64,000 nt of DNA from an uncultured Anaerobiospirillum sp. (GCA_944390115.1 CALXOW010000005.1:1-64000); one strand, 5' to 3'; counted from the stretch's first letter, positions 33,188 to 42,078 are shown. The notes: generated from the letters alone by a model not told the origin. Program-made: numbers and translations.

Positions 33188-35651
33188 GCTAATGGCCCTC
33201 ATCACGACCGCAGGCCGTGCGGCCTGGTCGTTCCCGCTGCATCCGTTTAAGGCCGCGCCGGTCGGCTTTGCCTTAGGGCATGAACCGGAGTGGGCTTCAG
33301 CGGCGGCGTTTAGTGCCCTTACGCTGCATACTGAGCCTATTGATAGTGTCTGGAGTCAGTACTTCATGGATCCATGGGGTTACGGTGAAATCACTATGAT
33401 TGCACCGCAGCTGGCACGTGATTTAGGTGCGTTAGTAGTGTCGCCGGTATGTGCGCAGTTTGCCCCGGTGGAGTCGGCGTCGGTGGTTGCCTCTGGGGTG
33501 GCGCTCCAGCCGTGTTCGGTGCTGCCCTCGGTTACGCGGGTCACGCTCGCGCCCTTAGGCTCAAGCTTGCCGTCCTTGGTCACGAGCCGCGTCTACTCGG
33601 CGGTGCTCCATGGGGCGCCGGTGGATGCTGGCTTTGAGCCGCCCCAAGCGCATTATGGGGCGCAGCTCTTGCCCGAGCGCACCGGCCATCTCAAGCATGG
33701 CTCCATGTACTGGGCGCGTCTTGCCAGCGATGAGGTGCGCACCCAGCTGCGCTCCAGCGATGAGGTGCGCATGGTCGATGCCTTCCCGTGCCCGAGCGTG
33801 CCCGATGATATGACCTTGTGTCCACCCGGTTGCGTGCCGGGCAACGCTGAGGCCTGGGCGACGGAGCATTCGGTAGGGGCGGCCAAGCTGCATTTGGCCT
33901 TGAACACCACCACGGTGCGCACCGGGGCGGCGCTGACCATCGCCTTAGAGGAGGAAGTGTGCTCCTACTTAGATGGGCTGGAGCCTTATGGCATGGTCAG
34001 CTACGTCGCAGCTCCCGACAGTACGGCGATGCGCGTGGTCTTGCGCTCGGAGTTCAATCGTGCCGCCTTGCAGGCGCACGTGCCCGCTCCGCTTATCAGC
34101 ATCAAGGCCCAAAGTGCGCTGGAGCTGCGCTCAGTGGAGCTCGATGCGCTCTTTGCTGACTCCTTGGTGTCCGGGGGCACGCTGGGCTTGGGCGCGGTGG
34201 AGCTTGCGGTAGTTGATCCGGCGGTCGCATCGATGGTGCCGCCATCTAACCCCAACTACATCTTTGCCCGGAGCGCGCTCTATGAGCTGCTGCTCTATTT
34301 GACTGAGCCCAGCCATGACGCGCTGTTCTTATCCGGGCCCACCGGCTGCGGCAAAACCTCAGCCGTGTTTGAGGTGGCAGCGCGCCTCAACTGGCCGTTA
34401 GAGTCGGTTACCTTATCGCAAAAAAGTGAGGTCAGCGACTTGATCGGCGCTCATATCTTAGAGCACGGTCAGCTGCGCTTTAGCTACGGGCCGCTCGCGC
34501 GTGCCATGCTCTATGGCGAGATCTTGCTTCTAAACGAGATCGACTTGATGAGCCCAGGGGAGCTTGCGGCCCTCAACGATGTCTTGGAGGGACGCGCCTT
34601 GACCATCAGTGCCAATAATGGCGAGGTGATCAAGCCCCATCCTTTCTTTCGTGTCGTGGCGACCGCCAACTCCAAGGGCCAGGGCGATGAGTCGGGCTCC
34701 TATCATGGCGTCAAGCTGCAAAACCAGGCCTTCCTCGATCGCTGGCGCTTTTGCGAGGTGGGCTACCCTAGCGCTGCCCAAGAGCGCTTGATGTTAGAGC
34801 GCGCTTGTCCCAAGCTCAATCCGGACTTTCGTGACGGCATTTTGCGCTTTGCCACCGAAGTGCGTTTAGGCCATAACAGCGGCCTAGACAATCGCGCCTT
34901 ATTGCAGCGCTTGGAGCAAGCTGAGGTGCGTTTACTCGCCGCCACCATGCAGGACTTAAAGGAACACGCTCAGGCCTTAAAGGACTTGTTGGCGCAAAAC
35001 GCCAACTTGCCTGAGGCCTCGGTGGCCGCTGCGCAAGCAGAGCTGAACAGTGCTCAGTTAAGTCCGTTCTTTGATGAGCTCTTAGCCCACCAAAGCTTGC
35101 TCACCCAGTACGACGGCGCGCGCGACACGGTTGAGGCCAATACTGCCGCCAACGAGCTCTTTGCTCACTGCGAGGAGCAGATGCCCGGCTTTGAGCAGCT
35201 CCATGAAAATAGCTGCACTCAGCTCGAGCGCGCGCAAGCGGTCGCTAAGGTGGAAGCTGAAACTGCCTCAAGTGAGGGCGCTCCGGTGTCAGGCCTGTCC
35301 GCGCCTTTTTCCAGTCGCTCGCTCTTGCGCATCGCCACGCTCTATTACGGCCATCCTGAGCTTTCGGTGCAGGAGGCGATTTCGCTGGGCTTTGCCTCGC
35401 GTCTGCCGCCTGCCGAGTACGAGTACCTGTTGCGCCTGAGCTACGACATCTTTGGCTACGGCAGTAACTTCAACGCCTTACCGCACCAGGTGGACGATGA
35501 AGCCAAGTACCAGCAGGAGAAGGAGCGCCTGCTCAAGTACAACTTGACTCAGGTGCAGTCGCACTTAGCGCGCTTGCAAAAGTGCCAAGCCGACTTGCTC
35601 GCGGCCAAGCCTAAGGTCAAGGCCAAGGGGAGGCGTAAGGCCTCGGCCTAG
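33180..35651 (+). CDS. AAA+ ATPase of the CobS/MoxR type, 823 residues
   Basis: The central part (about 360-560) is an AAA+ domain of the MoxR/CobS (AAA_5) group: Walker A GPTGCGKT near 385-392, the region VTLSQKSEVSDLIGAH, Walker B LLLNEIDLMSPGE near 449-458, sensor 1 RVVATANS near 490, and an FLDRWRF arginine-finger-like segment near 520. Proteins of this group remodel partners, usually together with a VWA-domain protein. The first 350 residues are unlike any domain I know, and the last 200 include coiled-coil-like Leu/Ala/Glu-rich stretches and a basic KAKGRRKASA end. The gene overlaps the preceding one by eight bases. Cobaltochelatase is unlikely because CobN and CobT are absent and the size is wrong. 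A role in a mobile element, phage or defence-like process is possible but unproven. Confidence 0.7.
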   Translation: MTKLMALITTAGRAAWSFPLHPFKAAPVGFALGHEPEWASAAAFSALTLHTEPIDSVWSQYFMDPWGYGEITMIAPQLARDLGALVVSPVCAQFAPVESASVVASGVALQPCSVLPSVTRVTLAPLGSSLPSLVTSRVYSAVLHGAPVDAGFEPPQAHYGAQLLPERTGHLKHGSMYWARLASDEVRTQLRSSDEVRMVDAFPCPSVPDDMTLCPPGCVPGNAEAWATEHSVGAAKLHLALNTTTVRTGAALTIALEEEVCSYLDGLEPYGMVSYVAAPDSTAMRVVLRSEFNRAALQAHVPAPLISIKAQSALELRSVELDALFADSLVSGGTLGLGAVELAVVDPAVASMVPPSNPNYIFARSALYELLLYLTEPSHDALFLSGPTGCGKTSAVFEVAARLNWPLESVTLSQKSEVSDLIGAHILEHGQLRFSYGPLARAMLYGEILLLNEIDLMSPGELAALNDVLEGRALTISANNGEVIKPHPFFRVVATANSKGQGDESGSYHGVKLQNQAFLDRWRFCEVGYPSAAQERLMLERACPKLNPDFRDGILRFATEVRLGHNSGLDNRALLQRLEQAEVRLLAATMQDLKEHAQALKDLLAQNANLPEASVAAAQAELNSAQLSPFFDELLAHQSLLTQYDGARDTVEANTAANELFAHCEEQMPGFEQLHENSCTQLERAQAVAKVEAETASSEGAPVSGLSAPFSSRSLLRIATLYYGHPELSVQEAISLGFASRLPPAEYEYLLRLSYDIFGYGSNFNALPHQVDDEAKYQQEKERLLKYNLTQVQSHLARLQKCQADLLAAKPKVKAKGRRKASA

Positions 35652-35755
35652 CCCACTGCGCTGGGCCCAGCACTGGGTCAGGCGCTTGGGTTGGGCCTGA
35701 CCATGGTTGGGCCTGACACTTGGGCTCTGCCTTGGTTGGGCGCTTGGCGCCCACG

Positions 35756-35784
35756 AAAAAAAGCCAGCGGATGCTGGCTTTTTT
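35756..35784. terminator. Bidirectional terminator between the AAA+ gene and flgM
   Basis: Perfect AAAAGCCAGC/GCTGGCTTTT stem (35759-35782) flanked by A and T runs, between convergent genes. It can end both the orphan operon and the flgAM transcript. Confidence 0.85.
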
Positions 35785-35842
35785 ATGAAGTCTGTCCAAG
35801 GTGAGTGCAGGCTCGGGTGCTGCCTTAGGGCAGCGGCCTGCG

Positions 35843-36175
35843 CTAATCGAGGAGGAAGCTTAGATCTTGCGATGCCGCTAACATCTTGGCGGCGGTGCGC
35901 TGGTCGTTAAACTCGAAAGTGCCGGTGGCTAATTGATGGCGAATGGCCGCGACCTTGGCGTAGTCGATGCCATCAGATTGCAGCGCGAGATCGGTGGCGC
36001 GAGCTACAGTCTTGGCGCCTTCGGTGAAGCGGACGTCATCAGGCTCTTGGGTCTTGGCGGCGCTGCCTGCACTGTAGGCTGCGACCTTGGACTGGGCCTT
36101 AGTTGCACTGCGGGTTTGAGCCACACTCTCGGGCATGGCCGTAATCGCTCTTTCACGTACGAAATCGATTGCCAT
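35843..36175 (-). CDS. flgM: Anti-sigma-28 factor FlgM
   Basis: A 110-residue protein that would hold FliA inactive until the hook is complete and it is exported. The family core is seen at about 50-105: VRFTEGAKTVARATDLALQ, then the SDGIDYAKVAAIRHQLATGTFEFNDQRTAAKML block that contacts sigma-28. The N-terminal half is disordered (Thr/Ser/Ala-rich) as usual. Start at 36175 is chosen for its GAGGGA site. It follows flgA on the same strand after 337 bp. FlgN, usually beside it, is far away at 16915. Confidence 0.85.
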   Translation of the reverse strand: MAIDFVRERAITAMPESVAQTRSATKAQSKVAAYSAGSAAKTQEPDDVRFTEGAKTVARATDLALQSDGIDYAKVAAIRHQLATGTFEFNDQRTAAKMLAASQDLSFLLD

Positions 36176-36512
36176 GTTAAATTCCCTCTTGAACAGAAAA
36201 TCTTGGGCCAAAATCTTGCAACGCATACCTATTTGCCCTCGGTGCTTAATGACCCTTGAAGCGCCTGAGAGCATTGCCCAGAAAAATGGGCTTTGCTTTA
36301 CCGTTAGTAACGGATTGCGCGCGCTTTTCTAAAGGGCTGACCGACAAAAATCTTAAAATTTGTGGGGTCGGGCGCGCTGTTGTCACTATTTGGGAGCTCC
36401 CAGCTTTCTTTTGGGGCATATCCCCAGATTGCTGCCATAGCCGGGCCCAAATAATTTGGGCCCCAATGGCGGGGCCCAGTTCGGTGTAGTTCGTTTTAGA
36501 AGGTCACTTGCT
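36176..36512. other. flgA-flgM intergenic region, 337 bp
   Basis: Contains a strong palindrome GGGCCCAAAT/ATTTGGGCCC at 36443-36463 and a GCCCA/TGGGC hairpin near 36278-36293. A FliA-type promoter for flgM was looked for and not convincingly found. Confidence 0.4.
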
Positions 36513-37265
36513 TTAGAAAATCACTTGGACTTCACCAGGGGCGGTGACCACCGCCGAGATGACCTTATCGCTCTTGATATTGCGCACCCGAATCGATTCA
36601 TTGACATTGCCTTCTTGCAGGGCAATGCCTGAGGTCTTAAGTGAGAGGCCGCCTGATCGGGCGACGATGTTGACCTTATCGTTCTTGCACACCACGCAAA
36701 AGCCATTGGATCTGATTTGCTCGCCTTGGCGCACGTCACGCTTTAAGCGGCTGCCCACCAAGACATTAGGGTCGGATACCGCCGTGGTGAGGTTGGTGTT
36801 TTCGTTGAGATAGACCTGCTTTAAGTCATCGGGGCTGATGACATTGCCCTTGGTTAAGTTGCGCGCGGCCACTAAGGCCGGAGTTAAGACGCTGACGCGC
36901 ACCGGAATGTAGAGCGTGTATTGATTGCCCGGCTGGCTGCAAGAAATCATGACCTGCGAGGAACTGCGAATCTCGTTGCCGCGCAGCTGCGCTGTGAGGT
37001 AGCCTTCGCAGCGGCCGCCATAATTGCGCCGCTCATCTAAGCGTCCGGCTTCAACCTCGACCTTGATGTCATCAGTGCGGTTTTGAAATTGCGCCAGCAC
37101 ATATTGCTCGGCTACCCGCCGTAAGAACTCAACCTCTTCGACGGTAGCTAAAGCAGGGGCACACAGGGCCAGACTTAGCGTGAGACTCAGCGTCAGACTC
37201 AGCGTCAGACTCAGCGTCAGACTCATCACCATGGCGCCAAGCTTGTGCCTTAACGATAATCTCAT
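36513..37265 (-). CDS. flgA: Flagellar P-ring chaperone FlgA
   Basis: Periplasmic chaperone for the P-ring protein FlgI, 250 residues. I start at 37265 because GAGGAGG lies upstream. The signal peptide is odd: after MRLSLRHKLGAMVM comes a run of repeated LSLT units (12-bp tandem repeats, about four copies) before ALCAPALA. The mature protein shows the FlgA SAF-type region: VSVLTPALVAARNLTKGNVISPDDL, then VGSRLKRDVRQGEQI, and the C-terminal NIKSDKVISAVVTAPGEVQV. Cysteine pairs in NYGGRCEGYLT and VMISCSQ may form a disulfide. Upstream, after 283 bp, cheV is divergent. Confidence 0.85.
   Translation of the reverse strand: MRLSLRHKLGAMVMSLTLSLTLSLTLSLTLSLALCAPALATVEEVEFLRRVAEQYVLAQFQNRTDDIKVEVEAGRLDERRNYGGRCEGYLTAQLRGNEIRSSSQVMISCSQPGNQYTLYIPVRVSVLTPALVAARNLTKGNVISPDDLKQVYLNENTNLTTAVSDPNVLVGSRLKRDVRQGEQIRSNGFCVVCKNDKVNIVARSGGLSLKTSGIALQEGNVNESIRVRNIKSDKVISAVVTAPGEVQVIF
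37150..37225 (-). repeat. 12-bp tandem repeat in the flgA signal sequence
   Basis: Four copies of AGCGTCAGACTC (plus-strand reading), encoding LSLT units in the FlgA signal peptide. A change in copy number keeps the frame. Confidence 0.85.
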
Positions 37266-37474
37266 TTCCCTGACCTCCTCACTGAGCTGGTGCGCGCCGC
37301 AACGGTGCGTTGCAACTTTGCTCATTGTACCAGCCCTCACTTAGGGGGCACTCAGGGGGCAAAAATGCGATGCAGGTGCGGTTGTGACATGACGAGTGGT
37401 GCAAATGGTGGCGTGCTTATCTATACTGAAAGTTGCGCTTTGCCAGAACGCGGTAATTTAAGCCTGCCGTGATC

Positions 37475-37490
37475 GGGCACAAAGCGTGCT
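37475..37490 (+). promoter_or_regulatory. Sigma-54-like promoter of cheV
   Basis: GGGCACAAAGCGTGCT; GG at 37476-37477 and GC at 37488-37489 are ten bases apart, with GGCAC kept at -24. It lies 60 bp before the cheV start. Confidence 0.5.
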
Positions 37491-37548
37491 TGCTGAAGCT
37501 AGGGTGCCGTGGTGGCGCCGCGTGAGTTTTTTCTGAAAGGGGATAAAC

Positions 37549-38520
37549 ATGGCTGGCGTAATGGATAAAGTCAACCAGCTTACCGAGCTGGTTGGTCAGA
37601 ACCGTATGGAGCTTTTGCTCTTTAGATTGTCCGGATTGACCCAACGCTATGGTATTAACGTGTTCAAGGTCCGTGAAGTTTTGCCATGCCCACGCTTGAC
37701 CGTAATGCCACGCTTGCACCAATTCGTGATCGGTGTTGCGCACATTCGTGGCAATACCTTGTCGGTGATCGACTTGGCCTACGCTATCGGTGGCCGCCCA
37801 ACCAAGAACTACGAAAAGGGCTTTATCATCATCGCCGAGTACAACCGTTCGACTCACGCCTTCTTGGTCTCCAGTGTAGAGCGCATCATCAATATGAATT
37901 GGAATAAGATCATGCCGCCACCTCAGGGCGCTGGTCACTCCAATTACATGACTGCGGTCACCGAGATCGACGATGAGTTGATCGAAATCCTCGACGTCGA
38001 GAAGATCTTAGATGAGATCGCCCCTAAGAACACCGAAGTCACCTCCGATGCCATCAAGGCCCTGAAGGTTCCTGAGGGTACCCGCGTCTTAGTCGCCGAT
38101 GACTCTAAGGTCGCCTTAAAGCAGGTTAAGCGCGCCTTAAGTGAGATTGGCGTCGAAGTCATCGAGGCGCACGACGGCAAGGCCGCCTTGCATGCCCTCC
38201 ATGACATGTTAGCCGATGGCCACAAGGTCCAAGAAACCGTCTCCTTGGTGATCTCCGACGTTGAGATGCCTGAAATGGACGGTTACACCCTGTGCGCCAA
38301 TATTCGCAATGAGGCCGCGCTGCGTGACCTCTACGTTATCTTGCACACCTCCTTGTCGGGCGTGTTCAACCAGAACATGGTCTCCAAAGCAGGTGCTAAC
38401 GACTTCATCCCTAAGTTCAACCCAGATGAATTGGCGGCTGCCGTAGAAAAGGGCTTAGCCATCATCCAAAGCGGTACTTCCGGCGCCGACTGCGTCATGA
38501 AGAACGCCTTCAAGAACTAA
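37549..38520 (+). CDS. cheV: Chemotaxis coupling protein CheV
   Basis: A 323-residue CheW-receiver fusion that couples chemoreceptors to CheA and acts in adaptation. The CheW-like domain spans about 15-160 (RYGINVFKVREVL, AHIRGNTLSVIDLA and ITEIDDELIEILDVEKIL-type segments), followed by a receiver domain from about 180 to 310 with the pair D184-D185 in VLVADDSK, the phosphoacceptor Asp at 237 in VISDVEMPE, and a conserved Lys in IPKFNPDE. AAAGG precedes the ATG. It lies upstream of cheR and the flgB operon, as in Vibrio and Aeromonas. Confidence 0.9.
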   Translation: MAGVMDKVNQLTELVGQNRMELLLFRLSGLTQRYGINVFKVREVLPCPRLTVMPRLHQFVIGVAHIRGNTLSVIDLAYAIGGRPTKNYEKGFIIIAEYNRSTHAFLVSSVERIINMNWNKIMPPPQGAGHSNYMTAVTEIDDELIEILDVEKILDEIAPKNTEVTSDAIKALKVPEGTRVLVADDSKVALKQVKRALSEIGVEVIEAHDGKAALHALHDMLADGHKVQETVSLVISDVEMPEMDGYTLCANIRNEAALRDLYVILHTSLSGVFNQNMVSKAGANDFIPKFNPDELAAAVEKGLAIIQSGTSGADCVMKNAFKN

Positions 38521-38978
38521 GGTGAGCTCTCCCCTTTCCTGACTTATGGCGTGCGCCAGCACGCCTATCTAGGCTCCACTTTGCTTAATGCGCGCAGCTA
38601 CTTGCTGCGGCTAGGACTAGGGGCGGCCTTGCTGCGGCGCAGCCCTGGGGCGGTCTTAAGTTGGGGGATGGGGCACAAATTTGCCAGTGGGTTCATGCCT
38701 AGATGTGGCTATGCGCAGCTATTTGCGCTATATTAGATTAGTTGTCTAGGTTGGGTGTTTTTGCGTAAAACACTGGTGCTAGTTTTAGTAAGCCTAAAGT
38801 GCTTACTGCTAGGCTTCGGTTGTTTGATGGGCTGTCGCTGACTTGCCAAGGGCAGGCCTCATCAAATGTAGGGCATAAAGCCGCTCCTGTGTAAAATCTG
38901 CTGGGCGGTGTTAATTAGCTAGGATGTAGCGCGCTTTGCTCGCACTGGGCAAGGCTAGCGGCGCAATAAGAGGTACAT
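38521..38978. other. cheV-cheR intergenic region, 458 bp
   Basis: I see no gene. It contains GC-rich short inverted words between 38600 and 38660. No promoter could be named with confidence. Confidence 0.35.
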
Positions 38979-40184
38979 ATGGCAGGCTCTCCTCAAAGTC
39001 GTTATGGTTCAGATGCTGCTGCGAGTGGTTTAAGCTCGCGCACTTCTGGGACCTCGTTTTTCTCCCGTAACTCGCGCTCCAATACGAGCGATGCCCCATC
39101 CTCGCTCTATGGCAGCATAACTACCAGTAGCCGAGGCACTAGCTCAGTGAGCAACCGTGCTGCCAACGGTAACGCCATTGCTTCGGTTATGCGTAAGACT
39201 GCGCAGCCTAACCGCGCTCAATTCACCCCAAGCTCCTACCCAGGCATCACCAACTTAGCCATTGCCTCGCAAAAGGCCGGCTATGATTCGGTCGCGGCCC
39301 GTAACCCTGATATTCAGCCAACGACCCAAGATCGCCTGCAAGTGCAGTCGCGTACGGTCTCGGACGCCCAATACAAGCGCTTTGCGCAGTACATCGAAGA
39401 TCAAAGTGGCATTGTCTTAGGTGACAATAAGCACTATCTGGTCAACAGCCGCTTATCCTCGCTGCTGTTGCGCTTTAAGGTCTCCACCATCGATGAGCTC
39501 ATTAACCGCGCCATGCAGCCTAATATCTACAAGGATATTAGCTCGGCGGTGATCGACGCCATGACCACCAACGAAACCTTATGGTTCCGCGACACCTATC
39601 CATACCTTGCGTTAAAGAACATCATTCTGCCGGAGTTAGCCCGCAGCGGTAAGTCTCCAGTACGCATCTGGTCGGCCGCTTGCTCCTCAGGCCAAGAGCC
39701 TTATTCGATCGCGATGATCGTGCAAGAGCAAGTCACTAATATGGTTCACGTTGATCCAAATCAATGTCAGATCATTGGCACCGATATTTCTCCTGAGATG
39801 TTAGATCGCTGCCGCTTTGCTCACTACGATAACCACGCCTTAGCCCGTGGCTTAAGCGCTGAGCGTAAGGCCCGCTTCTTCAAGCCGACCAAGGATCCTA
39901 ACGTCATGCGCGTGGACGATAAGATCAAGCAGATGGTCACCTTCAAGCAGATGAACCTCTTAGGCTCCTACAGCTTATTAGGCCGCTTTGATGTCATCTT
40001 CTGCCGCAACGTCCTCATTTACTTCTCCAATGACGTTAAGAGCCAGATCTTAAACAAGTTCTCGCTGTGCTTAAATCCAGGCGGCTACCTGATCTTAGGC
40101 TCCTCCGAGTCGATTCAGGGCCTCTCGGACAAGTACGAGATGGTTCGCTGCAACCCAGGCTTAGCCTATCGCTTAAAGGCCTAG
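38979..40184 (+). CDS. cheR: Chemotaxis methyltransferase CheR with long N-terminal extension
   Basis: SAM-dependent methyltransferase that methylates glutamates on chemoreceptors. The protein is 401 residues, against about 280 in most relatives; the first 125 residues are a Ser/Arg/Asn-rich, probably disordered extension. After it come the CheR N-domain (QYKRFAQYIEDQSGIVLGDNK) and the methyltransferase domain with the SAM-binding motif WSAACSSGQEPYSIAM at about 231-246, ITGTDIS-type motif IIGTDISPEMLDRCR, and the FCRNVLIYF active segment. The AGAGG site sits five bases before the ATG, so the long form is the supported start. It precedes flgB with 200 bp between. Confidence 0.9.
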   Translation: MAGSPQSRYGSDAAASGLSSRTSGTSFFSRNSRSNTSDAPSSLYGSITTSSRGTSSVSNRAANGNAIASVMRKTAQPNRAQFTPSSYPGITNLAIASQKAGYDSVAARNPDIQPTTQDRLQVQSRTVSDAQYKRFAQYIEDQSGIVLGDNKHYLVNSRLSSLLLRFKVSTIDELINRAMQPNIYKDISSAVIDAMTTNETLWFRDTYPYLALKNIILPELARSGKSPVRIWSAACSSGQEPYSIAMIVQEQVTNMVHVDPNQCQIIGTDISPEMLDRCRFAHYDNHALARGLSAERKARFFKPTKDPNVMRVDDKIKQMVTFKQMNLLGSYSLLGRFDVIFCRNVLIYFSNDVKSQILNKFSLCLNPGGYLILGSSESIQGLSDKYEMVRCNPGLAYRLKA

Positions 40185-40308
40185 CCTAGTGCTAACGCCT
40201 TAGCTAAGCGCTAACGCCAAGCTTGCCGCTACCCCAGGTAGCAGCTAATCTCACCAGAGCCTGCGCAGAGCGCAGGCTTTGTTGTATCTGATGGCCTGAT
40301 TGGGGTTG

Positions 40309-40324
40309 TGGCATAGCTTTTGAT
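40309..40324 (+). promoter_or_regulatory. Sigma-54-like promoter before flgB
   Basis: TGGCATA-N4-TTGAT, with GG at 40310-40311; the -12 GC is replaced by GA. It lies 62 bp before flgB. A TACAAT follows, so a sigma-70 promoter is an alternative. Confidence 0.4.
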
Positions 40325-40385
40325 ACAATAAGGGCGGAAATCTGCGGGTGATGTGATCGCCGCAGGGGCAAATGAGGGAACAGAG

Positions 40386-40811
40386 ATGGCGGTAACTTTT
40401 GATAAAGTTTTTGGTGTCCACCAGCACACGATGCGCATCCGCAATCAGCGCGCCGAAGTCATTGCTGGTAATTTAGCCAATGCTGACACCCCAGGCTTTA
40501 AGGCCCGTGATATCGACTTCAATGAGGCCTTAGTGCAGGCGGCTCACGTTCCAACCACGCCTACCACTGAGATGCAGATGCAGACCACCGCGCAAGGTCA
40601 CATGACCTTAGCCGACCTCGAGGCCATGCAAGAGCCTAATTTGATCTTGAAGTACCGCAATCCGTTCCAGCCTGACACCGGCAACGGCAATACGGTCGAG
40701 GCCAGCTCTGAGCGCATGAAGTACATGAGCAATAACATCGAGTACCAAGCTACGATGCAATTCCTCAACGGTAAGATTTCCACCTTACGCCGTTCCTTAA
40801 GTGGCCAGTAA
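40386..40811 (+). CDS. flgB: Flagellar rod protein FlgB
   Basis: Proximal rod protein, 141 residues. I start at the ATG at 40386 (GAGGGA six bases upstream). The N-terminal rod signature reads HTMRIRNQRAEVIAGNLANADTPGFKARDIDF, and the C-terminal helix MSNNIEYQATMQFLNGKISTLRRSL closes it. Usual length for the family. It leads the basal-body run; flgC follows after 81 bp. Confidence 0.9.
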   Translation: MAVTFDKVFGVHQHTMRIRNQRAEVIAGNLANADTPGFKARDIDFNEALVQAAHVPTTPTTEMQMQTTAQGHMTLADLEAMQEPNLILKYRNPFQPDTGNGNTVEASSERMKYMSNNIEYQATMQFLNGKISTLRRSLSGQ

Positions 40812-40892
40812 TCAGAGCTAAGCTCAGAGCGTAAGCTCAGAGGGCGTGCGCCCAGAGATCTCAAGCAGTAGTCAGAAGTTAACGAGGCTCAG

Positions 40893-41354
40893 ATGAGTGT
40901 TTTCAGAATTTTAGACATTGCGGGCACGGCGATGAATGCCCAGTCGGTCCGCTTGAACGCTACGGCATCGAACTTGGCTAATGCTGAGTCGGTCAGCTCT
41001 TCGGTCGAAGAAACTTATAAGGCCCGCCGTCCACTGTTCTCGGCGGCCTGGGAAGAGGCGGTCGCCCGTAACGAGCAAACCGGCGAGCCGGTTGATCCGG
41101 TTAGCGGTGAGCCTTTTGGTATCGGCGTGTCGCTGCGCGGCGTAGTTGAGTCTGATGCTCCAACCATCAAGGAGTACAACCCAACTCATCCCCTGGCCGA
41201 CGCTGACGGCTATATCTACCGCCCAAATATCAACCCAGTTGAAGAAATGGCCGATATGATGAGCGCTCAGCGCTCCTATCAGACCGCTGTTCAGGTTGCC
41301 GATAGCGCCAAGAGCATGCTGCTCCAGACCTTACGCTTAGGCCAAAATAACTAA
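40893..41354 (+). CDS. flgC: Flagellar rod protein FlgC
   Basis: Proximal rod protein, 153 residues. The N-terminus FRILDIAGTAMNAQSVRLNATASNLANAES and the C-terminal PNINPVEEMADMMSAQRSYQTAVQVADSAKSM are typical of FlgC. The body has a Pro/Ala/Gly-rich loop (EQTGEPVDPVSGEPF). An intrinsic terminator follows, so flgD is not simply read through as in most clusters. Confidence 0.9.
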   Translation: MSVFRILDIAGTAMNAQSVRLNATASNLANAESVSSSVEETYKARRPLFSAAWEEAVARNEQTGEPVDPVSGEPFGIGVSLRGVVESDAPTIKEYNPTHPLADADGYIYRPNINPVEEMADMMSAQRSYQTAVQVADSAKSMLLQTLRLGQNN

Positions 41355-41422
41355 GCCTAGTCTAAGCCCTTGGCCTGGCTTAGCCCCTTAGGGGCGTAAC
41401 CGATTTTTCTCTAACTTGATCT

Positions 41423-41468
41423 AAAAACCGCCTGCGTCCTGATAAAGAGCGCAAGCGGTTTTTTATTT
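41423..41468. terminator. Bidirectional terminator after flgC
   Basis: Stem AAAAACCGC (41423-41431) with GCGGTTTTT (41455-41463), extended inward by TGCG/CGCA, and T-runs on both strands. It ends flgC and the convergent flavin reductase-like gene. Confidence 0.85.
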
Positions 41469-41493
41469 TGGTGGGGCCCCAACGGGCTGGGCC

Positions 41494-42078
41494 TTAGTCG
41501 TCGCCGTACTCAGGCAGGTAGATTTCCTTGCCGATAGCGTAGAAGTGGCCACCTGCGACATAGTGCAGGGTACGCAGCGATTCATCGGCCGAGTCAAAGT
41601 GCCAGTGGTTGTTGTGGTACACGCGGGTATCGCTGATGACCTTAACGCACTTGCCTAAGAACATATCGATGCTCTGCTCCATTTGCGCATTAGGGATGAC
41701 CTCGTACTCGAGGTAGGCGGCGCAGCCCTTAGGAACCGGCATGGAGATGCCTGGGAGCTCGATTAACTCAGCACCACTGTGCTCGAGCTTGTCCTTGTCA
41801 TCGTTCTTGGAGATCGAGCCTAACTTCATCACCTGCTTGACGATACCGACGGTTGGGTAGCACAGGACAAAGCGTCCCGACTTCTCAATCAAAGGACGGG
41901 TGTAGTGGCTCTTATCGATAATGGCATAGCCCTTATCAAAATCGCAGACGCCAGCCCAAGCGGCGGCCATATAGTCGAGGTCGCCCTCGTAGGAGGCGCC
42001 GATCAAGGTGGTAGCGCCGATGTTGAGCAGGCGATAGGACTTAGCGATGTCCTGCTCGGCAAAATAGTTGTGAACCAT
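41494..42078 (-). CDS. Flavin reductase-like (FMN-binding split-barrel) protein
   Basis: A 194-residue protein with the split-barrel fold of the flavin reductase-like family. It shows the family entry TTLIGASYEGDLDYMAAAWAGVCDFDKGYAIIDKSHYTRPLIEKSGRF, in which loops contact FMN, and ends HYVAGGHFYAIGKEIYLPEYGDD. Proteins of this group in anaerobes are often annotated as flavoredoxins or nitroreductase-like FMN proteins. It is on the opposite strand between flgC and flgD, so it breaks the flagellar run. GAGAGGAA lies before the start. Substrate unknown. Confidence 0.7.
   Translation of the reverse strand: MVHNYFAEQDIAKSYRLLNIGATTLIGASYEGDLDYMAAAWAGVCDFDKGYAIIDKSHYTRPLIEKSGRFVLCYPTVGIVKQVMKLGSISKNDDKDKLEHSGAELIELPGISMPVPKGCAAYLEYEVIPNAQMEQSIDMFLGKCVKVISDTRVYHNNHWHFDSADESLRTLHYVAGGHFYAIGKEIYLPEYGDD

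Noticed and set aside
33180-35651. Cobaltochelatase subunit CobS
   Set aside because: The AAA+ core is CobS-like, but the protein is over twice the size and there are no cobN, cobT or other cobalamin genes.
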